Shown: piece by piece, positions 53,196 through 62,307 of the stretch | Layout of the letters: the number at the start of each line of letters is the position of its first letter | Numbering within the stretch: the stretch's first letter is position 1 | Assembly: GCF_015160875.1 (NCBI RefSeq) | Contig: NZ_CP063374.1 | Coordinates: 7,319,501-7,383,500, forward strand | Direction of reading: 5' to 3' | Source: Streptomyces chromofuscus | GTDB taxonomy: Bacteria > Actinomycetota > Actinomycetes > Streptomycetales > Streptomycetaceae | Length of the DNA stretch: 64,000 bases | Notes under the pieces: generated by a model | Database searches by the model: none | What the model saw: the letters and a program-made list of their open reading frames with translations, nothing else | Told to the model about the DNA's origin: nothing | Program-made: the position numbers and the translations under genes

Positions 53196-53654
53196 ATGAC
53201 CACCCGCCCGCCCCTGCCGCCCTTCACCCGCGAGACCGCCGCCCAGAAGGTGCAGGCCGCCGAGGACGCCTGGAACACCCGTGACCCCCACCGGGTGGCG
53301 CTCGCCTACTCCGAGGACTCGGTCTGGCGCAACCGCGACGCCTTCCTCACCGGCCGCGACCGGATCGTGGAGTTCCTCACCGCGAAGTGGCGCCGCGAGC
53401 AGGAGTACGCCCTGCGCAAGGACCTGTGGGCGTTCGACGGCAACCGCATCGCGGTCCGCTTCCAGTACGAGTGCCGGGACGCCGACGGCCAGTGGTGGCG
53501 GTCCTACGGCAACGAGCTGTGGGAGTTCGACGACGACGGCCTGATGACCCGGCGCGAGGCGAGCATCAACGACGTGCCCATCGAGGAGAGCGAGCGCCGC
53601 ATCCACGGTCCCCGGCCGGAGGCCGAGAGGGGCTGGTCCTTCCCGGTTCAGTAG
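53196..53654 (+). CDS. DUF1348 / NTF2-fold protein
   Basis: A 152-residue protein with the DUF1348 signature [43 protein letters not shown] (about 27-70) and [22 protein letters not shown] SnoaL-like fold of unknown catalytic role, commonly paired with a divergent TetR regulator as here. Confidence 0.87.
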   Translation: MTTRPPLPPFTRETAAQKVQAAEDAWNTRDPHRVALAYSEDSVWRNRDAFLTGRDRIVEFLTAKWRREQEYALRKDLWAFDGNRIAVRFQYECRDADGQWWRSYGNELWEFDDDGLMTRREASINDVPIEESERRIHGPRPEAERGWSFPVQ

Positions 53655-53663
53655 GGTTCCCGG

Positions 53664-54182
53664 ATGACCGAACAGGACGGCAAGCCCTTCCTCTACGTCG
53701 TCGTCTGCGCCGCCGGGGTCGCCGCGGACGTCGGCGTGCTGATCGGCGCCGCGCGCGAGCGCGACTGGGAGGTGGGCGTCATCGCGACGCCCGTCGCCAT
53801 GGGCGGCTTCTTCGACGCCGCCGCCGTTGAGGCCCTGACCGGCCGCCCCGTCCGCTCCGCGTGGCGCACGCCGGGCGAGGCACGCCCGTTCCCGCCGCCG
53901 GACGCCGTGGTGGTGGCGCCGGCCACCTTCAACACCGTCAACAAGTGGGCGGCCGGCCTGGCCGACACCCTCGCCGTCGCCACCCTCTGCGAGGCGTACG
54001 GCCTCGGTGTGCCCGTCGCGGTCCTGCCGTGCGTCGCCGACGCGCTGGCCGCCCATCCCGCCTACCACGACAGCCTGACACGGCTGCGGGGGATGGGCGT
54101 GCGCTTCGGCGAGCCGTACTCCGGCGAGGAGGATCGCGCCGCGTTCCGCTGGGAGCGCGCCCTGGACCTGCTCGACCGCTGA
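53664..54182 (+). CDS. Flavoprotein (phosphopantothenoylcysteine decarboxylase-like)
   Basis: A 172-residue homo-oligomeric flavin-containing Cys decarboxylase (HFCD) fold: VVCAAGVAADVGVLIGAAR at the N-terminus, DAVVVAPATFNTVNKWAAGLADTLA near 74-98. Substrate unknown. TAGGGT (53652-53657) ends 6 nt before ATG, and its first three bases are the stop codon of the upstream gene, so this is probably a leaderless internal promoter. Confidence 0.84.
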   Translation: MTEQDGKPFLYVVVCAAGVAADVGVLIGAARERDWEVGVIATPVAMGGFFDAAAVEALTGRPVRSAWRTPGEARPFPPPDAVVVAPATFNTVNKWAAGLADTLAVATLCEAYGLGVPVAVLPCVADALAAHPAYHDSLTRLRGMGVRFGEPYSGEEDRAAFRWERALDLLDR

Positions 54183-54275
54183 GCGCGCCTCGGGCGCGCG
54201 CCGCACCCCGGTTGGAGTACGCGCGAAGACGTACGCTCGCCTCGCCATCCCACTCCGACGGCAGGAGCAGCAACG

Positions 54276-55244
54276 ATGCAGTACGTGAAGCTCGGTTCCA
54301 CGGGCCTGGACGTCTCGCGGATCTGTCTGGGCTGCATGACCTACGGCCTTCCCGACCGGGGCAGGCACGAGTGGACCCTCGACGAGGAGGCGTCACGCCC
54401 GTTGATCCGGCAGGCGCTGGAGGCCGGGATCACCTTCTTCGACACGGCCAATGTCTACTCGGACGGCACCAGCGAGGAGATCGTCGGCAAGGCGCTCAGG
54501 GACTTCGCCCGCCGTGACGAGATCGTGCTCGCGACGAAGGTGCACGGCCGGATGCGGCCCGGCCCCAACGGCGGCGGGCTCTCCCGCAAGGCGATCATGA
54601 CCGAGATCGACCACAGCCTCAGCCGGCTCGGCACCGACTACGTCGACCTCTACCAGATCCACCGCTGGGACCCCGACACGCCGATCGAGGAGACGATGGA
54701 GGCGCTGCACGACCTGGTCAAGGCGGGCAAGGTGCGCTACCTCGGGGCGAGTTCTATGTACGCGTGGCAGTTCTCCAAGGCGCAGTACACGGCCCGGCTG
54801 AACGGCTGGACCCGGTTCGTGTCCATGCAGAACCACTACAACCTCCTCTACCGCGAGGAGGAGCGCGAGATGCTGCCGCTCTGCGCGGACCAGGGCGTCG
54901 GCGTACTGCCGTGGAGCCCGCTCGCCCGCGGTCGTCTCACCCGGGACTGGGACACCACCACCGAGCGCAGCGCGCAGGACGACTTCGGCAGCCGTCTCTA
55001 CCCGGAGGGCGACCGCACCATCGTCGAGGCCGTCACCCGGATCGCGCACGACCGGGGCGTGCCGCGGGCGCAGGTCGCCCTCGCCTGGCTGCTGCACCAG
55101 GACACGGTGACGGCCCCGATCATTGGCGCCGCGAAGCCGCACCACGTCGACGACGCGGTGGCCGCCGTCGAACTGGAGCTCACCGACAAGGAGATCGAGG
55201 AGCTGGAGCGGCCCTACACCGCGCACGCCGTCTCGGGGCACTGA
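54276..55244 (+). CDS. Aldo/keto reductase
   Basis: A 322-residue AKR of the YajO/Kv-beta-like type with the catalytic FFDTANVYSDGTSEEIVGKAL region (Asp about 51, Tyr about 56), a lysine in LATKVHGRM and the histidine in LYQIHRWDPD. The C-terminus IIGAAKPHHVDDAV binds NADP. GGAGC precedes ATG 54276. Substrate unknown. Confidence 0.9.
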   Translation: MQYVKLGSTGLDVSRICLGCMTYGLPDRGRHEWTLDEEASRPLIRQALEAGITFFDTANVYSDGTSEEIVGKALRDFARRDEIVLATKVHGRMRPGPNGGGLSRKAIMTEIDHSLSRLGTDYVDLYQIHRWDPDTPIEETMEALHDLVKAGKVRYLGASSMYAWQFSKAQYTARLNGWTRFVSMQNHYNLLYREEEREMLPLCADQGVGVLPWSPLARGRLTRDWDTTTERSAQDDFGSRLYPEGDRTIVEAVTRIAHDRGVPRAQVALAWLLHQDTVTAPIIGAAKPHHVDDAVAAVELELTDKEIEELERPYTAHAVSGH

Positions 55245-55247
55245 GGC

Positions 55248-56066
55248 TCAGTGCGGGCCCGGCGGCGGGAACTCCGTGCCGCACGGGCCCGCGCCCTCGC
55301 TCTCCGGCAGTGGCACCCGGTCGCCGTTCATCGTCAGCGTGCGGTAGTAGCCGCCGATGCGTTCGGCGGAGCAGCCGACGTAGTGGCCGATGAACGAGCG
55401 GCGGAAGCGGTCCGGGGAGCGGTTCGGCCCCGAGCCGTGCACCAGGCTGCCGTTGAAGAACAGGACGTCACCCGGCCGCATGTCGACCGGCACCGGCGTC
55501 AGCCCGGGCGGCGGCGGCACGTACTCCCGGGCGAAGGACACCCGCTCGTCCGCCTCCTCCGGGCAGAAGACGTCCATCCGGTGCGTGCCCGGCACGACCT
55601 CCAGCCCGCCGTTCTCCCGGTCGATCACGTCGCAGGCCACCCAGGCCGCCAGGCACGTGCCCGGCTCGACCCGCAGATAGAAGTTGTCCTGGTGCAGCGC
55701 CTGCCCCCGGGCGCCCGGCGGCTTGAAGTAGAACATGCTCTGCGCGGCCAGCACCTCCTCGCCGAGCAGCACCTCCAGCACGGTCCGCAGTCGCGCGTCC
55801 AGCAGGAACCGCAGTGCCAGGTCGTCGATCTCGTGGGGGTGCATGACCCTCGGGTGGGCGGCGAGCGGATCGTCGCCGTCCCGCGGCTCGAAGTGCCCCG
55901 GCACGGGCCCCGCCGCGTGCAGCGCCGTGAACCGCGCGCACAGACGGTCGATCTCGTCCTGCCCGAACAGCCCTTCGAGGACCGTGAAACCGTCCTCCTG
56001 GAACCGTGCGAGCCCTTCCCGGGTGAGGATGGGGCGACCGGCGGCGCCGATGTCCGTGGCTGTCAT
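55248..56066 (-). CDS. Phytanoyl-CoA dioxygenase (PhyH) family protein
   Basis: A 272-residue Fe(II)/2-oxoglutarate dioxygenase. The metal-binding HxD lies in ALHQDNFYLRVEPGT near 137-151, the distal histidine in FFNGSLVHGSGPNRS near 221-235, and the 2OG arginine shortly after. PhyH relatives hydroxylate lipids, compatible solutes or antibiotic intermediates. GAGGAG precedes ATG 56066. It is convergent, 3 nt apart, with the aldo/keto reductase gene. Confidence 0.88.
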   Translation of the reverse strand: MTATDIGAAGRPILTREGLARFQEDGFTVLEGLFGQDEIDRLCARFTALHAAGPVPGHFEPRDGDDPLAAHPRVMHPHEIDDLALRFLLDARLRTVLEVLLGEEVLAAQSMFYFKPPGARGQALHQDNFYLRVEPGTCLAAWVACDVIDRENGGLEVVPGTHRMDVFCPEEADERVSFAREYVPPPPGLTPVPVDMRPGDVLFFNGSLVHGSGPNRSPDRFRRSFIGHYVGCSAERIGGYYRTLTMNGDRVPLPESEGAGPCGTEFPPPGPH

Positions 56067-56339
56067 GCGTCCACTCCTCGGTGAGGTGTCCTCGTCGCAC
56101 CACGCTAGGCCGGAACGCCTCGCCGGAGGAGGCCCCGCGCGCCCCCGGCGACCCGTCACCGCTGCCCGTCCCGGCGACGGTCGGCCACGGCGACCGGTGT
56201 CCGGGTCGCCCACCGCCCGCTCACCGGGGCTGGGCCACTCGGGTGACACGGGGCCGGGTCCGGTCGACAGGCACCCGGTACCCGGCGACCGATGCGGCAG
56301 TGAAAGGCACGGGGCGACCCACGACCGGTCCCGCCGCCC

Positions 56340-58715
56340 TCACTCCTCCTCGAACAGCGCCATTTCCGCCCAGATCGTCTTGCCCTCGGGCGTGTGCCGG
56401 CTGCCCCAGCGCTGGGTGAGCTGGGCGACCAGCAGCAGGCCGCGTCCGCCCTCGTCCCAGGTCTTGGCGCGCCGCAGGTGCGGGGCGGTGTGGCTGGCGT
56501 CGGACACCTCGCAGATCATGGTGGCCGCGTCGTGGATCAGCCGGAGCCGGATGGGCGGGGCGCCGTACCGGATGGCGTTGGTGACCAGCTCGCTGACCAC
56601 CAGCTCGGTGGTGAAGGATGCCTCCCCCAGCCCCCAGGTGCCGAGCTGGTCGACGACCTGCTTGCGCACGGGGGCGACCAGCGCCGGATCGGCCGGGATG
56701 TCCCAGGTGGCCACCTGGGAGGCGGGCAGTCCCCGGGTACGGGCCAGGAGCAGGGCCACGTCGTCGCGGGCGCCACCGGCCGGCAGCAGCTGATGCAGGA
56801 TCCCGTCGCAGCTCTCGTCCAGGGAGGCGGCGGGGCACGACACGGCGTCCCGCAGCAGCCGCAGTCCGACGCCCACGTCGGGGGCATGCCCCTGGATCAG
56901 CCCGTCGGTGTAGAACGTCAGGACGGTTCCCTCGGGCAGATACAGGTCGGCCGCCTCGAACGGCAGCCCGCCCAGCCCGAGCGGAGGTCCGGCGGGCAGC
57001 TGGACCTCCTCGGCCGTACCGCCCGGCCGCACCATCAGCGGCGACGGATGCCCGGCCCGGGCGAGCGTGCAGCGCTGGGACACCGGGTCGTACACGGCGT
57101 ACAGACAGGTCGCGCCCACTTCCCCGGGGCTGCCGTCCGCGCCGGCCTCCTCGGAGAGCCGTACGACCAGGTCGTCGAGGTGGGTGAGCAGCTCGTCGGG
57201 GGCGAGGTCGATGTCGGCGAGGGTGCGCACGGCGGTGCGCAGCCGCCCCATGGTGGCCGAGGCCTGGATCCCGTGGCCGACCACGTCACCGACGACCATC
57301 GCGACCCGCATCCCGGACAGCGGGATCACGTCGAACCAGTCGCCACCCACCCCGGACCGCGCCGCCGGGAGATAGCGGGAGCACGCCTGGACGGCGGCCG
57401 TGCTCGGCAGCGACCGCGGGAGCAGGCTGCGCTGCAGGGCGAGGGCGGTCTCGCGCTCGCGGGTGTAGCGGCGGGCGTTGTCGATGCAGACGGCGGCCCG
57501 TGCCGTGATCTCCTCGGCGAGCAGCCGGTCGTCCGGCGTGAACGGGTCGGGCCGCCGGAAACGGGTGAGGACGGCGACGCCCAGCGTCCTGCCCCGGGCC
57601 ACGATCGGCACCGACATCGCGGAGTGGACGCCGTACGTGCGGGCCCACTCCCTGCGGGTGTCGTCCCAGCCCAGGGAGTGGGCGAGGGAGCCCGACCGGA
57701 GGTCCGCGAGGGTCGTCCGGCCGGTCAGCAGGGACGCGCCCTGGGGCGAGTCGGCGGGGTAGACGTCCCGCCGGCCCGTCCACATCGTCGCGTCGACGCC
57801 CGGGTCGACCGACTGGTGGGCCGCACGGCGCAGCATGACGGGCTCGGTCGGCGGACCGGCCAGGAGTTCGGGCTCGCCCCCGGGGTCCCACGGGTCGAGC
57901 AGATCGACGCCGGCGAAGTCGGCGAGTCCGGGCACACAGACGTCCGCCAGCTCCTGCGCCGTGCGGTTGACGTCGAGGCTCTCGCCGATCCGGACGCTCG
58001 CCTCGTTGACCAGCTGGAGCCGCTCCTGGGCCAGGTGCTGCTCGGTGAAGTCGTGCACCGTGAGGCACACCCCGCACACCCGCCCCGCCGGGTCGGTGAT
58101 CGGGGCCATCCGGCCCAACCAGGCGTTCGTCCTGCCGGTCTCGCCGATCGGCACGTAGGTGCGGGAGTTGTGTCCCCGGCCGCTGGTCAGCACCTGGTGC
58201 AGCTGCCGCTCGATGTCCTCGGTCTGGAGCCGGCCGCTGATCTCGGTCACGCGCAGCCCTCTCAGCCGCTCCCCGGGCAGCCCGATCACCGAGGCCAGCG
58301 CGTCGTTCATCCGGTACAGCCGGAGCCGGTCGTCGTAGATCGCGGTGGCGCAGGGGGACTGGATGAGGTGGGCCCGGTCCAGCGGGTCGTCGGCCGGCCG
58401 CTCGCGGTCGGCCTCCAGCGGAGTGACGACGAGCCAGCCCTCGTCGCCGTCCGGCGCCGGCCGCCGGTGGGCGAGCAGCCAGACGGACACCGTACGGCCG
58501 TCGCGGTGGCGCAAAGTGAGCGTTCCGTCCCAGCGGGCTCCTCCGGCGGTGGGCGCCGCGCCCTCGACCAGCCGCACGGCGGGCCGGCCCACGACCTCGT
58601 CGGCCGTCCAGCCCAGCAGCCGCCGGGCCCCCTCGCCCCACTCGGTCACCCGGCCCTCGGCGTCGATGGCGGCCCGGGCCGTAGCGGCCTCGTCGAACGG
58701 GTACTCCGGGGTCAT
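56340..58715 (-). CDS. PAS-PAS-GAF-PP2C (SpoIIE) phosphatase with HATPase domain
   Basis: A 791-residue multidomain regulator from the preferred ATG. PAS-like region near 8-115, a second PAS near 120-240 (TAIYDDRLRLYRMNDALASVIGLPGERLRG), GAF near 255-410, a SpoIIE/PP2C phosphatase near 440-645 (VGGDWFDVIPLSGMRVAMVVGDVVGHGIQAS, LTFYTDGLIQ) and a C-terminal histidine-kinase-like ATPase near 665-790 (ELVVSELVTNAIRYG, GGRGLLL). It should dephosphorylate STAS antagonists and bind anti-sigma kinases, linking a signal to sigma factor release. ATG 58715 has GGAG 8 nt upstream. Confidence 0.9.
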   Translation of the reverse strand: MTPEYPFDEAATARAAIDAEGRVTEWGEGARRLLGWTADEVVGRPAVRLVEGAAPTAGGARWDGTLTLRHRDGRTVSVWLLAHRRPAPDGDEGWLVVTPLEADRERPADDPLDRAHLIQSPCATAIYDDRLRLYRMNDALASVIGLPGERLRGLRVTEISGRLQTEDIERQLHQVLTSGRGHNSRTYVPIGETGRTNAWLGRMAPITDPAGRVCGVCLTVHDFTEQHLAQERLQLVNEASVRIGESLDVNRTAQELADVCVPGLADFAGVDLLDPWDPGGEPELLAGPPTEPVMLRRAAHQSVDPGVDATMWTGRRDVYPADSPQGASLLTGRTTLADLRSGSLAHSLGWDDTRREWARTYGVHSAMSVPIVARGRTLGVAVLTRFRRPDPFTPDDRLLAEEITARAAVCIDNARRYTRERETALALQRSLLPRSLPSTAAVQACSRYLPAARSGVGGDWFDVIPLSGMRVAMVVGDVVGHGIQASATMGRLRTAVRTLADIDLAPDELLTHLDDLVVRLSEEAGADGSPGEVGATCLYAVYDPVSQRCTLARAGHPSPLMVRPGGTAEEVQLPAGPPLGLGGLPFEAADLYLPEGTVLTFYTDGLIQGHAPDVGVGLRLLRDAVSCPAASLDESCDGILHQLLPAGGARDDVALLLARTRGLPASQVATWDIPADPALVAPVRKQVVDQLGTWGLGEASFTTELVVSELVTNAIRYGAPPIRLRLIHDAATMICEVSDASHTAPHLRRAKTWDEGGRGLLLVAQLTQRWGSRHTPEGKTIWAEMALFEEE

Positions 58716-59008
58716 CGTCGTCACTCCATCGCGCATACGCACAGTGAACAGCCGAGTCGCTTCGGTTCCAGCCTAGTGCTTCGCGGTCCGGTGCGAACCC
58801 GGCCGCCGGGCGCCGCTCGGCACATCCGTCAAGCGGTGGAATCGGCCGATGTGGCACGCGGACCGCAGGGACCTCTCCACACCGTGGACGAGCGCGTATG
58901 GCACAGCGTCAGAAATCCTCGAATCGCGACCAGTTGTGCGCACGCGTGACCGTCCCGACCCTCTCTTCGCCGAACCCCGCGCCGCACGCCCCGCGCCCCC
59001 ACGGCCGG

Positions 59009-59448
59009 CGGTTCGCGGCGCGGGCGCTCGCGGCGGCCCGCAAGGCCTGGGCGGCGGCGCTCGCGCACCCCGCGAGGTACGCCGACCCGGACGACGGCAT
59101 CGGCGGTGGGGCCTACCCCGACAGCGACGCGACCGACGAGTTCTCCTGGGCGGCGGCCGAGCTGTACCCGGCCACCGGTGAGCGGCAGTTCGAGCGGCAT
59201 GTGCCCACCTCACCCCTGCACACCGCCGACATCTTCGGCCCGCTCGGCTTCGACTGGGCCCGCACGGCCGCCGCGGGCCGCCTCGACCACGCGACCGTGC
59301 CCGACCGACTCCCGGGCCGGGACACGGCCGCCAGGTCGGCGCGCAGAACCAGCACAGCCGCTGCTACGCCCGCCGGCTCGACCCCGACCTGCCGAACCCG
59401 CCGCGGGGCAGTCCTGGTCGACGACCGGGGAACGAGGGCCGGGAATGA
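59009..59448 (+). pseudogene. GH9 endoglucanase remnant
   Basis: From about 59009 the frame reads a GH9 segment ([50 protein letters not shown], then [27 protein letters not shown]). After a large internal deletion and frame change near 59330 another GH9 piece follows ([21 protein letters not shown]), ending at 59448. The N-terminal domains and the C-terminal catalytic region are absent. The 58716-59008 gap upstream shows no other gene. Confidence 0.7.
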
Positions 59449-59590
59449 GGCCCGGGAACGAGGGCACCGGGACTGAGGTCCGCCGACCGGTCCGGAAGTG
59501 ACAACGGGGGCGCTCAATGTGACGCACCTCTCGCCCATTCTGAGCGCCCCCTGTTCGCCCGGTACCGTCTCCTGACCCCTCTGAGCTGGG

Positions 59591-59610
59591 GGTATTTACG
59601 AGTAAGTACC
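59591..59610. promoter_or_regulatory. 20-bp palindrome before the toxin-antitoxin pair
   Basis: GGTATTTACGAGTAAGTACC is symmetric except at two positions. It lies 20 nt before the antitoxin ATG, next to a GGTACC (59617-59622) and the TACCGT hexamer (59618-59623). A self-regulating antitoxin binding here is the natural reading. Confidence 0.7.
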
Positions 59611-59629
59611 CTGGCGGTACCGTGAACGC

Positions 59630-59875
59630 ATGCCAGCCCTCAACGTGGAGTTCAGTGATCGTGAGCTCGAGGACCTGCGGCAGATCGCCAAGGAGCGCGG
59701 TACGTCGATGAAGGCCCTCGTGCGGGAGGCGGCCGCGGCCGACATCGCCCGGCACCGGGCGCTGCAGGAGGGCGCCGAGGCCTTCCGTCGGTTCTTCACC
59801 GCCCACGCGGACGAGTTCGCGGCCGCCTTCCCCGACGACGAGCAGCCCGCCGGCGGCGAAGGACGGGCCGCCTGA
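59630..59875 (+). CDS. Antitoxin (ribbon-helix-helix-like)
   Basis: An 81-residue protein starting MPALNVEFSDRELEDLRQIAKERGTSMKALVREAA, which looks like a beta-strand plus two helices as in ribbon-helix-helix antitoxins; the C-terminus is acidic and low-complexity, suited to toxin binding. No ribosome site; TACCGT 6 nt upstream suggests a leaderless mRNA. The toxin gene starts 3 nt after the stop. Confidence 0.72.
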   Translation: MPALNVEFSDRELEDLRQIAKERGTSMKALVREAAAADIARHRALQEGAEAFRRFFTAHADEFAAAFPDDEQPAGGEGRAA

Positions 59876-59878
59876 GCG

Positions 59879-60256
59879 ATGGCATCCGCCCTGCACATCG
59901 ACGTGCCCTGGCTGCTGCAGCGGCACGAGGAGGTCCTGCCGGACCAGCCGACGATCAACGACTTCTCCGCGCTGGTGGCCGCCGTCGCCCGGCACCGTGT
60001 CGACCCGCCCCGCCTCGGCGTCGACTCCGACCCCGCCTGGCGGGCCGCCGCCCTGCTGCACACGCTCGCCCTGCTGAGGCCCCTGCCCTCGGCCAACGCC
60101 CGTTTCGCCTGCGCGACCGCCGTGGCCTACATGTTCGTCAGCGGCGTCGGCATCGACCCGCCCTACGGCGCCCTCGTGGACCTCGCCCGGGACCTGATCG
60201 ACGGCAAGACGGACGTGTACGGGGCGGCGGACCGGCTGCGGTCCTGGCAGATCTGA
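59879..60256 (+). CDS. Fic/Doc-like toxin with altered active site
   Basis: A 125-residue helical protein. The segment LLRPLPSANARFACATAVAYMFVSG aligns with the Fic motif HPFxxGNxR: the proline, asparagine and arginine are kept, but the catalytic histidine position is not His (Leu or Arg) and the DG pair is SA. Doc toxins phosphorylate EF-Tu; loss of the histidine suggests an inactive or different activity. ATG 59879 is 3 nt after the antitoxin stop. I am sure of the pairing, less so of the biochemistry. Confidence 0.65.
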   Translation: MASALHIDVPWLLQRHEEVLPDQPTINDFSALVAAVARHRVDPPRLGVDSDPAWRAAALLHTLALLRPLPSANARFACATAVAYMFVSGVGIDPPYGALVDLARDLIDGKTDVYGAADRLRSWQI

Positions 60257-60595
60257 CCGGCGCCCGTTCTCGAGGAGGCGCCGTGGCCGCAGCGGCGTGC
60301 CCGGCCTTCACGTGCGGGAGTTTCCCGCGGGGCGCTCGAAAAGGCGAATGACGAGCGACTGGCCGTTGTCGTGGCCCAAATCAACTTTCTGTCAGTGGTG
60401 CTGAGCTTCCTCAAGCGCCTTGTTGGCCCAGAGTGAGCTGTGCAAAGGTGAACCCCCGGCGGGGGGCGCAATGGCCGGGCTCACGCGCACAATTAACGCC
60501 CCTCGCGCCCCCGTCAAAAAGGTACGCACCATCCGGGCCTCCTTTTTCGGCGGACAGAAATCTCGTGTCACCTTGCGTGGGAAGGAATCCGCTCA
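60257..60595. other. Spacer upstream of the membrane sigma-like gene
   Basis: About 339 bp of lower-GC sequence without a coding frame of good codon use. A weak stem AAAAAGG/CCTTTTT (60516-60522 with 60541-60547) is present. GAAGGAA (60581-60587) is the ribosome site of the next gene. No promoter of known type could be assigned. Confidence 0.4.
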
Positions 60596-62221
60596 GTGCC
60601 CACCCCCCACCCCCCTCGACCTCCTTACCCGCCGCCCGGCGGTGATCCGGGTGAGTCCGACGCCGCCCTCGCCGCCCGGCTGACAGGAGCCCCAGACGTC
60701 GAAGTCGCCCACGCGACCGCCCTGCTGACCGCCCGGCACTGGCAGCCGGTACACGACTACGCGGTCATCTGCCTCGCCTCCTCGGGAAGCGTCGCCTCCA
60801 TGGTCACCGCGGCGGCCTTCCACCAGGTCTTCGACCGGCTCACCCTGGGCGAACAGGGCGACGCGCTGCGGCCGCGCCTGCTGGTGACCGTGCGGGACGT
60901 CGTCCGGCTGTGGTCGGCCGAGGAGCGCATAGCCGCGGCGCTTCCGGCGTTGCTGAAACCGGCCGGCGGGCGCGGTATGCGCGCCGCCAAGTCGATGACC
61001 CCGGAAAACCGCAAGCTGGCCGAGCGCGCATTCGCGGGCCTTCCCGCAGCGGCACGGTGTCTGCTGTGGCACACCGAGGTCGAGGCGGAGCCGATCACGT
61101 TCCCCGCCGGTCTGCTCGGCATGGACGCCGGGATGGCGACGGCCGTCCTGGAACAGGCCCGGGACAAATTCCGGGAGGGCTGCCTGCGGGCCCATCAGGA
61201 ACTCGCGCCGTCCAAGGACTGCCGCTTCTACAACCGCCTCCTCGACGTCCCGATCCGCCGTGGCGGCGCCCTGCTGCCGGATGTCCAGCAGCATCTCGTC
61301 CAGTGCCGCCACTGCCGTGACGCCGCCGAACAGCTCAGCCACTTCGAGGGCGGGCTCGACGTGTTGCTGGCCGAGGCCGTGCTCGGCTGGGGCAGCCGCC
61401 GCTACCTCGACTCCCGGCCCGGCCGCACCCAGCACCGCGCGCGCACCCGCGCCGCCGCCCGGCACTCCGCCCGCGCGCGCGGCGCCGCACGCCACGGCGT
61501 CCTCGGCCGCATCCCCCGCATGGGCGGGCGCTCCTCCCGGGCACTGCGCACGGGTGCGGGCATCGCCGGCGCCGCCCTGCTGGGCACCGTCCTCGCCACC
61601 AGCCTGTCGTCCTACGACGGCGACACCGACCCCACGGCCTCCGCGGGCGCCACCGAGGGCACCAGGGCGGCGCCCGGCACCGGAACCCAGGCCCGGCCCA
61701 CGGCCTCCGCCACGCCCCCCGGCACCGCCCAACTCCCCACCGCGCCGCGGGAGACCCGGCTGCGCAACGCCGCGAGCGAGCTGTGCCTCGACGTCCGCGA
61801 CGGGGCCGAGGCGAGGGCCGGGGCCGTACTGGCGGTGTGTTCCTCCGAAGCCACCCAGCAGTGGTCGTACGAGAGCGACGGGCTGCTGCGCAGCGTGGCC
61901 GACCCCGGCCTGTGCCTGGACTCGCACGCGGACGCCGGTGTCGTCATCCTCGGCGCGTGCGCCGACGCCCAGGACGAGCGCGCCGACGACGTGCGCTACG
62001 ACCTCACCGTCCGGGGCGAACTGCTGCCCCGCTGGGACGAGCAGCTCGCGCTCGCCTCCACCGGCGGGGAACCGGGCGCCGACATGGTGGTGAAGGTCCG
62101 CGACGGCTCGGACGCCCAGCGGTGGCTGGTCGACCCGCAGCCGGCCGAGGCGGGTTCGCTGTCGGTCGCGGAGACGGTCGACCCGTCGGCGCGGCAGGCG
62201 GGGCTGGGGGAGGGGCCCTAG
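60596..62221 (+). CDS. Membrane-tethered sigma-like protein with anti-sigma motif and ricin-type lectin
   Basis: A 541-residue fusion. Residues about 39-115 resemble ECF sigma region 2 and about 138-202 region 4 (LPAAARCLLWHTEVEAEPIT, then a helix ending QARDKFREGCLRAH). A zinc anti-sigma-type motif H233-x3-C237-x2-C240 follows. After an Arg-rich linker comes one membrane span (318-338, GIAGAALLGTVLATSL), a Thr/Pro-rich spacer and a beta-trefoil lectin (385-512) with the QQW and QRW motifs. The inside part would face DNA and the lectin the exterior. GTG 60596 has GAAGGAA upstream. Confidence 0.8.
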   Translation: MPTPHPPRPPYPPPGGDPGESDAALAARLTGAPDVEVAHATALLTARHWQPVHDYAVICLASSGSVASMVTAAAFHQVFDRLTLGEQGDALRPRLLVTVRDVVRLWSAEERIAAALPALLKPAGGRGMRAAKSMTPENRKLAERAFAGLPAAARCLLWHTEVEAEPITFPAGLLGMDAGMATAVLEQARDKFREGCLRAHQELAPSKDCRFYNRLLDVPIRRGGALLPDVQQHLVQCRHCRDAAEQLSHFEGGLDVLLAEAVLGWGSRRYLDSRPGRTQHRARTRAAARHSARARGAARHGVLGRIPRMGGRSSRALRTGAGIAGAALLGTVLATSLSSYDGDTDPTASAGATEGTRAAPGTGTQARPTASATPPGTAQLPTAPRETRLRNAASELCLDVRDGAEARAGAVLAVCSSEATQQWSYESDGLLRSVADPGLCLDSHADAGVVILGACADAQDERADDVRYDLTVRGELLPRWDEQLALASTGGEPGADMVVKVRDGSDAQRWLVDPQPAEAGSLSVAETVDPSARQAGLGEGP

Positions 62222-62307
62222 GGGACTGCCGTCACACCGCGGCGGCGGGGCACGAGCGGCACCGCACCACGCCGCTGCGGTGAAGGACCACGGCGGCCTG
62301 TGCGGGC

